Shown: piece by piece, positions 58,634 to 64,000 of the stretch
How the letters are laid out: each line of letters starts with the position of its first letter
Numbering within the stretch: position 1 is the first letter of the stretch
IMG/VR virus record: IMGVR_UViG_3300037808_001516
Span: 79,906 to 143,905 of that record
Source: a virus
DNA length: 64,000 nucleotides
Reading direction: 5' to 3' (one strand)
Notes under the pieces: model-generated
What the model saw: the letters and a program-made list of their open reading frames with translations, nothing else
The model's database searches: none
What the model was told of the DNA's origin: nothing
Position numbers and translations under genes: made by a program

Positions 58634-59596
58634 ATGAACTACGGCTATGCCTGTATCAACGAAACACTTGGCGCTGGACCCAAGAAGACTCGTATCACAA
58701 CTAACCGCTCTATGATTAAGCGAACATTCAAGGAGCGAGGCATCAAGTACGCCTCTGAACTCGCACTACAAAACATCCACGACCTAATCAAAATCCTTGC
58801 GTGGAACGAGGACAACGATATCAAGTTCTATCGCATGTCTTCCGACATCTTCCCGTGGTCCTCAGAGTACAACTACTATGACTTGCCGAACTACAAGGAA
58901 ATCAAGTATTGGCTCCACTGTGCTGGTGAGGCAGCCACCAAGATGGGACATCGCTTGACGTTTCACCCTGGTCCATTCAACTGCTTGGCCTCACCAAACT
59001 TCGAGGTTGTGGAGAAGACCTACAAGGAACTCAACAACCACTCTCGCATCTTTGATATGATGGGGTTTGAGCCAAGCCATTACAACAAGATCAACATCCA
59101 CGCCGGCGGCACTTACGGCGACAAGGATGCAACAGCAAAACGTTTCATCGAGAACTTCCACAGACCTGGCGGACTTGATGAGAACACCAAGAAACGCTTC
59201 ACCTTGGAGAACGACGACAAGGAAAGTATGTGGAGTACAAAGGAGATCTATGACTACATTCACCACGAAACTGGAATCCCCATTGTTTTCGATTACCATC
59301 ACCATCGATTCTGCACCGGCGGACTCACGGAGCAAGAAGCAGTCGAACTCGCAGCCAAGACCTGGCCTCCCTGGCTTAAGCCAGTTGTTCACGTCTCAGA
59401 GTCAAGAGCACTTGAGCAAGGCGACCCGAAAATACGTAAACAAGCTCATTCAGATTATATCAAAAACCCTGTAGAAAGTTATGGACAGGACCACGATATT
59501 ATGCTAGAATGTAAGAAGAAAGAATTGGCGCTCTTGATGTTGAGAGCAACAGTAAAAGAAAGACATAACAATAACAAGGAGAAAAAATGTCTGTAA
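58634..59596 (+). CDS. uvsE: UV damage endonuclease (UVDE)
   Basis: 320 residues. TIM-barrel nuclease that nicks DNA 5' of UV dimers and other lesions. Characteristic segments: Y-A-C-I-N-E-T-L near the start, F-Y-R-M-S-S-D-I-F-P-W, L-T-F-H-P-G-P-F, K-I-N-I-H-A-G-G-T-Y-G-D-K, L-E-N-D-D metal site, and F-D-Y-H-H-H-R-F. Sits alone behind its own strong promoter, suggesting early and separate expression; it could act against light damage in sunlit water. Confidence 0.93.
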   Translation: MNYGYACINETLGAGPKKTRITTNRSMIKRTFKERGIKYASELALQNIHDLIKILAWNEDNDIKFYRMSSDIFPWSSEYNYYDLPNYKEIKYWLHCAGEAATKMGHRLTFHPGPFNCLASPNFEVVEKTYKELNNHSRIFDMMGFEPSHYNKINIHAGGTYGDKDATAKRFIENFHRPGGLDENTKKRFTLENDDKESMWSTKEIYDYIHHETGIPIVFDYHHHRFCTGGLTEQEAVELAAKTWPPWLKPVVHVSESRALEQGDPKIRKQAHSDYIKNPVESYGQDHDIMLECKKKELALLMLRATVKERHNNNKEKKCL

Positions 59597-60096
59597 CAAT
59601 TATCGATACCATCAATAACCTAAACGTAACTGACGACACAATCGTCACACTAAAATATGAGGACAGTCATGAAGGCTGGCACTCAACAGGAGAACTAGAA
59701 GACGACGCAGTGTTTGAGACTAACACTGCAAATGCTATCGCAGAACTTATCACAGATAAGGACTTGCAGGTGCGCACCGCGCTTGGAGACGAGCCTGCCC
59801 TAGACAGTATGAGAGATGCTGACCTGCTCGAAGAGTATGAGAGAGGCAGCTTTGAGTTTGAGACATTCATTGCAGATGTTATCAAACAGAAGACTTTCGA
59901 ATGCGACGAACTGATTGACTTCGAGACAATCCAGTATGACCACAAGCGAGGCCGATGTGAAGTATCTTCGGAACTCACAACCACTGTCGGCAACATGAAG
60001 AAGGCCGCCGAAGCAGGAGATGGAGACATTTATTCTCTAACTGGCTGGACGGCAAGCTTTGAGCACTCCGGCGGAACCTTCAGTACGGACATGTAG
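59587..60096 (+). CDS. Acidic protein of unknown function
   Basis: 169 residues, rich in Asp, Glu and Thr, beta then helical; no known family. AAGGAG before the ATG, and it overlaps the UV endonuclease stop by 10 bases, so it shares that promoter. Confidence 0.6.
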   Translation: MSVTIIDTINNLNVTDDTIVTLKYEDSHEGWHSTGELEDDAVFETNTANAIAELITDKDLQVRTALGDEPALDSMRDADLLEEYERGSFEFETFIADVIKQKTFECDELIDFETIQYDHKRGRCEVSSELTTTVGNMKKAAEAGDGDIYSLTGWTASFEHSGGTFSTDM

Positions 60097-60097
60097 A

Positions 60098-60298
60098 TTG
60101 AAGAAGAAAGACACGAAGGTGGGTCAGCTGGTTAAGCTATCATCTGTCCGAGGGCGCTGGTCTGATTTTGTGGACACATCACAACTTGGAATCGTTCTCG
60201 GCCAGACAGATCAAGGTCTGGTAAAAGTATTGTTTACAGATGGCGGACTGAAGGAACATTGGCACTTCTCCCTGGAGGAAGCAAATGAAACTACCTAA
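60098..60298 (+). CDS. Small SH3-like protein (K-V-G-Q-L-V), paralogue 2
   Basis: 66 residues from TTG 60098 (a weak ribosome site; an earlier in-frame TTG at 60059 would add 13 residues; GTG 60119 is also possible). Contains T-K-V-G-Q-L-V-K-L, Q-L-G-I-V-L-G and V-K-V-L-F-T-D-G-G, the strand pattern of the SH3-like small-protein family. Overlaps the thymidine kinase start. Confidence 0.55.
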   Translation: MKKKDTKVGQLVKLSSVRGRWSDFVDTSQLGIVLGQTDQGLVKVLFTDGGLKEHWHFSLEEANETT

Positions 60299-60839
60299 AC
60301 TAAAGATATTTACTGGCCCAATGTTTGGCGGCAAGACAACAAAGATGTTGGCGGCACTGGAGAGATACCAGTATCAAAACAAAAACACTATGCTGTTCAA
60401 GCCAAGCGTGGACAAGAGATATTCCGAGGAAAAGGTAGTGACCCACAAAGGCCAGTCGCACACTTCGATGCTGGTCAGCACTGGAGCGGACATACTAGAG
60501 CGAGCGCAAGAGGCAGAGGTGGTAGCCGTAGACGAATTGTTTATGATACCAGGCTCAGCCGAAGCGGTCATTACTTTGTTCAAACAAGGTAAAACTATTC
60601 TAGTATCAACGCTACAGTTGTCTTCCCGCTCAGCAGGTTATGAGTCTTTCGAAGAAGTTCAAAAGATAATGCCTTGGGCGACCACCATCGAAGTGTGTCC
60701 CGCTGTGTGTTCGGAATGTGATAGTGATGCTTACTACACCAAGCGCCTTATCTCCGACACAGAGCAAGTGCTAGTCGGCGGAGCTGAATCCTATCAGCCC
60801 GTCTGCTACCACCATTCAGCAATCATCGGAGAGAAATAG
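60285..60839 (+). CDS. tdk: Thymidine kinase (type II)
   Basis: 184 residues. P-loop G-P-M-F-G-G-K-T-T (10-18), V-V-A-V-D-E-L near the middle as Walker B, and a C-terminal zinc pattern C-P-A-V-C-S-E-C ... Y-Q-P-V-C-Y-H-H. Phosphorylates thymidine to dTMP, so host thymidine can be salvaged alongside the ThyX route. GGAGG before ATG. The stop TAG overlaps the next GTG. Confidence 0.94.
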   Translation: MKLPKLKIFTGPMFGGKTTKMLAALERYQYQNKNTMLFKPSVDKRYSEEKVVTHKGQSHTSMLVSTGADILERAQEAEVVAVDELFMIPGSAEAVITLFKQGKTILVSTLQLSSRSAGYESFEEVQKIMPWATTIEVCPAVCSECDSDAYYTKRLISDTEQVLVGGAESYQPVCYHHSAIIGEK

Positions 60840-61045
60840 TGAAAATCGGAGACATCGTTAGGTTCTCGGATATCTTTGTCACAACTGACATGTGCCAGGT
60901 TCCAGACATAAAGGTGGTGATGATCATCGACGGCCCTAACGAAGTAGGCAATATTAAAGTCTTACTACCAACTGGAGAGACTCAATGGATCCATTGCTCT
61001 GACGTGGAATATATGCAAAAAGGTAAAATGTATTTGCGTGACTGA
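60839..61045 (+). CDS. Small SH3-like protein (K-I-G-D-I-V), paralogue 3
   Basis: 68 residues from GTG 60839. K-I-G-D-I-V-R-F at the start, V-V-M-I-I-D-G, then N-I-K-V-L-L-P-T-G-E-T-Q-W. This is the cleanest member of the repeated small-protein family. No catalytic residue pattern. Confidence 0.62.
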   Translation: MKIGDIVRFSDIFVTTDMCQVPDIKVVMIIDGPNEVGNIKVLLPTGETQWIHCSDVEYMQKGKMYLRD

Positions 61046-61046
61046 G

Positions 61047-61127
61047 ATGGAGTTTTATTTTATTTGTTTGGCAATATTCCTATTATGGTTGGTTTATCTG
61101 TTTTTCACATCCAATATGCCAGACTAG
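61047..61127 (+). CDS. 26-residue membrane peptide
   Basis: M-E-F-Y-F-I-C-L-A-I-F-L-L-W-L-V-Y-L-F-F and a short polar end. Starts one base after the previous stop. No good ribosome site, so coupled translation would be needed. Confidence 0.35.
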   Translation: MEFYFICLAIFLLWLVYLFFTSNMPD

Positions 61128-61153
61128 ATAATAACACTTGCGCCGTTAGCAAA

Positions 61154-61163
61154 CTATTTACTA
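61154..61163 (+). promoter_or_regulatory. Late-type element CTATTTACTA almost touching the start codon
   Basis: Variant of the late motif with C after TTTA. ATG follows 14 bases after its first base, so a transcript starting ~7 bases downstream would be leaderless. No ribosome site is visible. Confidence 0.4.
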
Positions 61164-61167
61164 TACC

Positions 61168-61380
61168 ATGTACTTGTTTGAAAGGGGTGATATAGTTCAC
61201 ATTAGAGACTTTGCCTTTGGTAAGCCCACCAGAATAAAAGGGAGAGTTGTCGGCGTGCTTCACGGAGAATACTATAATATTCTCTTGACAAACGGCTTAA
61301 ATGAAGGTACAATAATATCATACAAAGGTTATCAACTAATAGACGAAAGGGATGTATACATTGATCTCAAAGAGGATTAG
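61168..61380 (+). CDS. Small SH3-like protein (E-R-G-D-I-V), paralogue 4
   Basis: 70 residues. F-E-R-G-D-I-V-H-I, G-R-V-V-G-V-L, Y-N-I-L-L-T-N-G: same barrel pattern as the other small SH3-like genes. No Shine-Dalgarno; the gene lies directly after a late-type element. Overlaps the next gene by 29 bases. Confidence 0.58.
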   Translation: MYLFERGDIVHIRDFAFGKPTRIKGRVVGVLHGEYYNILLTNGLNEGTIISYKGYQLIDERDVYIDLKED

Positions 61381-61645
61381 AAAAGGAAGCGGCGTAAAAG
61401 TCGTAATCACCACCGGACACGGAAACACCGAATCAATCAGTGAATATTTTGAAGTGGATAAACTAAACACCAAACAAACAGAAGAAGCAAGAGACAACTA
61501 CGAAAAAGTCTTCATCACAATCAGGCAGCTGCTTGAAAGCAACGAACAGTACTGTTGCGATGACGAGACAGATAGATTATCACTGTGCCAAGATATCAGC
61601 GACATCCTGAGAAAGTCCAGCCTTATCCGCAAGGAGGAGAGATGA
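61352..61645 (+). CDS. Small protein of unknown function
   Basis: 97 residues, a basic first segment then helical with C-C-D-D-E-T and L-C-Q-D-I-S. No family recognised. Its last bases carry AAGGAGGAGAGATGA, the ribosome site and start of the next gene. Confidence 0.5.
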   Translation: MYTLISKRIRKGSGVKVVITTGHGNTESISEYFEVDKLNTKQTEEARDNYEKVFITIRQLLESNEQYCCDDETDRLSLCQDISDILRKSSLIRKEER

Positions 61646-62238
61646 GTGACGAGAACTTTGTAAATGAAGACGGATCGCTATATATAGGAAGGATCCAAAA
61701 GCCTTGGGGCTGGATTGAGACTAGCTCCAAAGCAAAAGTAGGAGATATTGTCAAGTACAGGTTCAGAAAGCGTTCCACTAGCACCGAAACAGTAAGCTGG
61801 GAGAAGCCAGTCCACCTGGAGCTAATGGAGAAGCTGAATGGGTGGAAGTACGAAAAGCAAGACAACTGGACCGAGCGCGCCCCATGGAATCGAACCATGC
61901 CTTGTCGAGCCCCTTCACTTTATCCTGTTGAACCTAACTACTTTGATTCGCTCAAGCCACCGTTCAATTACGTTGAGGCATCTGGCTTAAACACATCGTG
62001 CCCTCTAGGTCGAATACCTGAAAGGGTGGTCATACGGCATCTTCACCAGAATAAAGCCGATGATTGTTCTGGGCATGGTGTTTTGCTTGGGTATGATCTC
62101 GATGAAGACGACGCACATGCAGATTATGTAACGATCTTGACTCCGGAGGCAAAAAAGATTAGTGTTAGGTTGGATGATACAAAGCCTCTAAATATAAAAG
62201 CCAAGACAAAAAAGAGAAAGAGGAGACGCCGAAGATGA
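61642..62238 (+). CDS. SH3-like domain protein with basic tail
   Basis: 198 residues from ATG 61642 (AGGAGG upstream; ATGA overlap). W-G-W-I-E-T-S and K-V-G-D-I-V-K-Y-R at ~21-40 show the same strand motif as the small paralogues; residues ~60-120 are Trp/Pro-rich; the end is a K-K-R-K-R-R-R-R-R nucleic-acid-binding-like tail. Binding of DNA or RNA is the likely chemistry; function unknown. Confidence 0.6.
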   Translation: MSDENFVNEDGSLYIGRIQKPWGWIETSSKAKVGDIVKYRFRKRSTSTETVSWEKPVHLELMEKLNGWKYEKQDNWTERAPWNRTMPCRAPSLYPVEPNYFDSLKPPFNYVEASGLNTSCPLGRIPERVVIRHLHQNKADDCSGHGVLLGYDLDEDDAHADYVTILTPEAKKISVRLDDTKPLNIKAKTKKRKRRRRR

Positions 62239-62492
62239 CCAGAGGTGAAGCAGTCCGCTGCGTTGTAGATTATGATTTGTTCGAGTGCGAGAATGTAAAT
62301 GGCGACGAAGGCTGCTACATCGAATACTCAGAGGTCAACGACAAGCACTTGATTTACTTTCCAGAGTGTGGTGAGTGGGCAGAACTCAAGGAAGAGGAAT
62401 TTGAGAGAGTGAACAAGGAAGGCTACATCCCGAAGAAGAACAGGAAGTTCGTGAAGAAGGTCAGAAGATTGGAGCTAACTTTAGTAACATGA
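62235..62492 (+). CDS. Small mixed-charge protein of unknown function
   Basis: 85 residues: acidic core with two Cys (F-E-C-E-N and G-C-Y-I-E-Y), then basic end K-K-N-R-K-F-V-K-K-V-R-R. ATGA-type overlap both sides; no known family. Confidence 0.5.
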   Translation: MTRGEAVRCVVDYDLFECENVNGDEGCYIEYSEVNDKHLIYFPECGEWAELKEEEFERVNKEGYIPKKNRKFVKKVRRLELTLVT

Positions 62493-62695
62493 AGGCCGGA
62501 GACTTGGTAAGGTGGACGCCGTTCACGCTAGACAGAGAAGAAATAAAGAACCCGACGTGGCACGGACCAGACCTATTGGTCAGATATGACAAGCTAATGA
62601 AGTGCTGCGAAGTCTTGATAAGCAGGACAGGAAGAATAGAGAAGATGAGAGCAAACTTAGTTCAGAAATACGGAAAGCGTGGTCTCGATGTCTAG
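62489..62695 (+). CDS. Small SH3-like protein (K-A-G-D-L-V), paralogue 5
   Basis: 68 residues. M-K-A-G-D-L-V-R-W-T-P-F, D-L-L-V-R-Y and C-C-E-V-L-I-S-R-T-G: same barrel outline. Overlaps neighbours by 4 and 8 bases. Confidence 0.58.
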   Translation: MKAGDLVRWTPFTLDREEIKNPTWHGPDLLVRYDKLMKCCEVLISRTGRIEKMRANLVQKYGKRGLDV

Positions 62696-62771
62696 TGGTT
62701 TAGTTGTATTCTTTGCTTGGTCCGGACTATTCGCTTGGGGCTATGCTATCGTAAAGGTTATAAGAGGTTAG
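62688..62771 (+). CDS. 27-residue membrane peptide
   Basis: M-S-S-G-L-V-V-F-F-A-W-S-G-L-F-A-W-G-Y-A then V-K-V-I-R-G; one membrane span with positive end. Start lies inside the previous gene, stop is followed at once by the next ATG, so the spacing supports a real gene. Confidence 0.45.
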   Translation: MSSGLVVFFAWSGLFAWGYAIVKVIRG

Positions 62772-62945
62772 ATGTGGCATAAAAGCGTCATGGCCTTATC
62801 ATGTATAAACATGGCCTTCGCTTTGTATGCGGGGTTCTATATACCTACTGAGTATCATAGCTCTTTTGCCTTAACAATAAGAGACTACTTCCTCATATCT
62901 GCCGTTGCCTTCGCAATATCATTTCATGGGACACTAAAAAAATGA
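62772..62945 (+). CDS. 57-residue two-span membrane protein
   Basis: Starts on the base after the previous stop and ends overlapping the next ATG (ATGA). Two hydrophobic stretches: V-M-A-L-S-C-I-N-M-A-F-A-L-Y-A-G and Y-F-L-I-S-A-V-A-F-A-I-S-F. No family known. Its tight fit between neighbours is the main support. Confidence 0.5.
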   Translation: MWHKSVMALSCINMAFALYAGFYIPTEYHSSFALTIRDYFLISAVAFAISFHGTLKK

Positions 62946-63190
62946 GATACACTTTGTTTCTTCTGTTGCTCACTTGCGGAAAACCGGAGATAGAAGAAGA
63001 AAAAGAAAGAAAATTGGTAGCTTACGTATGCTACAATCCAGATTCCGCATGGCATCTTTCAGAGTGCAGCGACAACTGCATGAGAATGGATTACACCGGA
63101 AATGCTCATTGTCTTGCACTGTTTGATACCATGTGCGAGACAAGCGAAGACCGTTTTATAAGGCTCGCATGTGGGCTTTATTACGAATAA
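62942..63190 (+). CDS. Small Cys-rich lipoprotein
   Basis: 82 residues: M-R-Y-T-L-F-L-L-L-L-T-C-G is a lipoprotein signal with lipobox L-L-T-C; mature protein starts at Cys12 and has six more Cys. Signal resembles that of the MopE/VWA lipoprotein (both begin M-R-Y). Likely exported and disulfide-linked; possible superinfection or surface role. Confidence 0.65.
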   Translation: MRYTLFLLLLTCGKPEIEEEKERKLVAYVCYNPDSAWHLSECSDNCMRMDYTGNAHCLALFDTMCETSEDRFIRLACGLYYE

Positions 63191-63191
63191 A

Positions 63192-63201
63192 CTATTTACT
63201 G
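63192..63201 (+). promoter_or_regulatory. Late-type element CTATTTACTG at a start codon
   Basis: Second copy of the variant with C after TTTA; the ATG at 63203 lies 11 bases after its first base, with no ribosome site. Matches the arrangement at 61154. Confidence 0.35.
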
Positions 63202-63202
63202 T

Positions 63203-63385
63203 ATGAAGTCTAACGAATTACAGGTGAATAGATTCTACTGGTCAAAGAGGTATGAAAAGCCCTGCATCTGCGACTCTTACATGGGTTTCATGGCCTACGT
63301 TGTTTTCCTTGACAAAAAGGACAGTGGATGGTATCATTGTCAGGAACTAGAGGAGTTTGACCTTGCTAAAAGAAAAATTAATTGA
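63203..63385 (+). CDS. Small beta-rich protein
   Basis: 60 residues, W/Y/C-rich: F-Y-W-S-K-R-Y, C-I-C-D-S-Y-M-G-F, G-W-Y-H-C-Q-E-L. Resembles the small SH3-like set in size and context but lacks the K-x-G-D motif. Start uncertain because of the missing ribosome site; GTG 63223 is another choice. Confidence 0.45.
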   Translation: MKSNELQVNRFYWSKRYEKPCICDSYMGFMAYVVFLDKKDSGWYHCQELEEFDLAKRKIN

Positions 63386-63479
63386 CGTATATATAGTCGC
63401 CGCCCTTTCTATCGGCACCGCACTGGTGCTACCGAAAGTTATCTACTACTGTTTAAAGAAAGACGGTCTACTCAGATGA
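63363..63479 (+). CDS. 38-residue membrane peptide
   Basis: TTG start with GGAG seven bases upstream inside the previous gene; V-Y-I-V-A-A-L-S-I-G-T-A-L-V-L-P is a membrane helix, followed by K-K-D-G-L-L-R. Its stop overlaps the next ATG. The good ribosome site and overlap on both ends support it. Confidence 0.5.
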   Translation: MLKEKLIDVYIVAALSIGTALVLPKVIYYCLKKDGLLR

Positions 63480-63712
63480 GACGAACGTTATTTATAAGGT
63501 CAGAAGGGCGCATCTGGGTGCCGCGGCCAAGCAGTTGGCTTGGAGGTTGGGCCAGACATAGTTGGCTCAAGCGCCACTTTGGAAAAGATGCTCCACTGTC
63601 TATAGCATGTCCTGAAACTTGGGCAGACCTTGTAGTTTCTGACCAGCCAGTCAAAATATTAGTAGAGCAATCTAACAAATTTAGAGAAGAAGACTACAAA
63701 AAAACCCCTTGA
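63476..63712 (+). CDS. Small basic protein of unknown function
   Basis: 78 residues, Trp- and Arg-rich at the start (R-R-T-L-F-I-R-S-E-G-R-I-W-V-P-R, W-L-G-G-W-A-R-H-S-W), no family known. The stop overlaps the next promoter's -35 region. Confidence 0.45.
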   Translation: MRRTLFIRSEGRIWVPRPSSWLGGWARHSWLKRHFGKDAPLSIACPETWADLVVSDQPVKILVEQSNKFREEDYKKTP

Positions 63713-63737
63713 CAATCCCACCGAAATATCGTATAAT
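63709..63737 (+). promoter_or_regulatory. Perfect consensus sigma70 promoter
   Basis: TTGACA (63709-63714), 17 bases, TATAAT (63732-63737). It drives the partial membrane gene at the window's end. Confidence 0.93.
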
Positions 63738-63766
63738 GTATATATAACAAATAATCGGAGACCCCC

Positions 63767-64000
63767 ATGAAAGTATGGAACTGGATGAACGAGCATATGT
63801 ACCTCACTGTGTTTGTCTTAGCTTTTATCACAGACTTCTGGGCGAACTGGTATAGTTATGCGATAGTTCATGACTGGATAGTTCTACAGGCATTTTTGGG
63901 AATGGCCTTGCCTTTCTTGAATTTACCTGGAGTTTTATTCTTCATAGATAAGAAAGATATGAAAGTTAGATTGAAACTCTGTGCGTTCTCGGCACTTGCA
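63767..64000 (+). CDS. Membrane protein (3' end outside window)
   Basis: 78 residues visible from ATG 63767 (ATCGGAGA upstream). Hydrophobic segments at ~12-30 and ~40-60 (V-L-Q-A-F-L-G-M-A-L-P-F-L) and likely a third starting at the edge. Family unknown. A consensus promoter suggests strong early expression, as for takeover or exclusion proteins, by inference. Confidence 0.65.
   Translation, partial: MKVWNWMNEHMYLTVFVLAFITDFWANWYSYAIVHDWIVLQAFLGMALPFLNLPGVLFFIDKKDMKVRLKLCAFSALA

Noticed and set aside
61883-61899. Sequence that on the minus strand forms a perfect tRNA T-arm (CATGG-TTCGATT-CCATG)
   Set aside because: No matching acceptor, D or anticodon arms at the right distance; it lies within a well-supported coding sequence.

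Overview
The window is a gene-dense segment of a large tailed-phage genome of the T4 supergroup (contractile-tailed myovirus). Every gene I accept is on the + strand, genes often overlap by 1-60 bases, and the only sizeable gaps hold promoters or terminators. I see no tRNA, rRNA, CRISPR array, insertion sequence, integrase or host gene block. The virion proteins (gp22/gp23-like head, gp18/gp19-like sheath and tube, gp29-size tape measure, gp53-like LysM wedge protein) and the gp32/UvsX/gp41/FEN replication set are T4-like in order and type. The DNA polymerases, class II ribonucleotide reductase and chaperonin genes are not. The host cannot be read from the sequence. Lipoprotein signals and a MopE-type repeat protein suggest a Gram-negative host, possibly from a deltaproteobacterial or myxobacterial-type lineage; that is inference.

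Layout. 1-9.3 kb: appendage proteins with a LamG-like fold, then scaffold, major capsid protein, decoration-type and lysine-rich proteins, and neck/tail-completion proteins. 9.4-13.4 kb: a 1350-residue fibre-like protein. 13.5-24.8 kb: sheath, tube, baseplate/tape-measure chaperone with a probable frameshift extension, tape measure and baseplate proteins. 24.8-30.3 kb: an unusual cassette of minimal family A DNA polymerase, tubulin/FtsZ-like protein, possible nuclease, N6-adenine methyltransferase and MORC-like GHKL ATPase. 30.3-38 kb: SSB, UvsX, 5' nuclease, DnaB-type helicase, B12-dependent ribonucleotide reductase, GroES-like protein and ThyX. 38-42 kb: lytic transglycosylase, a MopE-repeat/VWA lipoprotein and a nucleotidyltransferase-like protein. 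42.2-48 kb: DnaE-type family C DNA polymerase, dUTPase, IMPDH/GMPR-family enzyme and a sigma-region-4-like Zn protein. 48-57 kb: acidic core-like protein, ClpP, GroEL, glutaredoxin, a large late protein and a LeuA-regulatory-domain-like protein. 57-64 kb: Smr protein, endolysin, UV endonuclease, thymidine kinase, then a run of very small SH3-like, membrane and lipoprotein genes.

Two promoter classes can be read directly. Replication and metabolism genes have near-perfect sigma70 promoters, all with 17-base spacers. Virion genes are preceded by a recurrent AAACTATTTAT(A/T) element, which I propose as this phage's late promoter. Four factor-independent terminators separate units.

The genes describe a virus that builds its own replisome with two different DNA polymerases, makes dNTPs by a B12-dependent route, carries its own GroES/GroEL pair for folding, and modifies DNA. 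The most novel parts are the 24.8-30.3 kb cassette, the MopE/VWA lipoprotein, the frameshift after the baseplate chaperone, and the late promoter element. All functional calls rest on reading motifs by eye; no database search was run.
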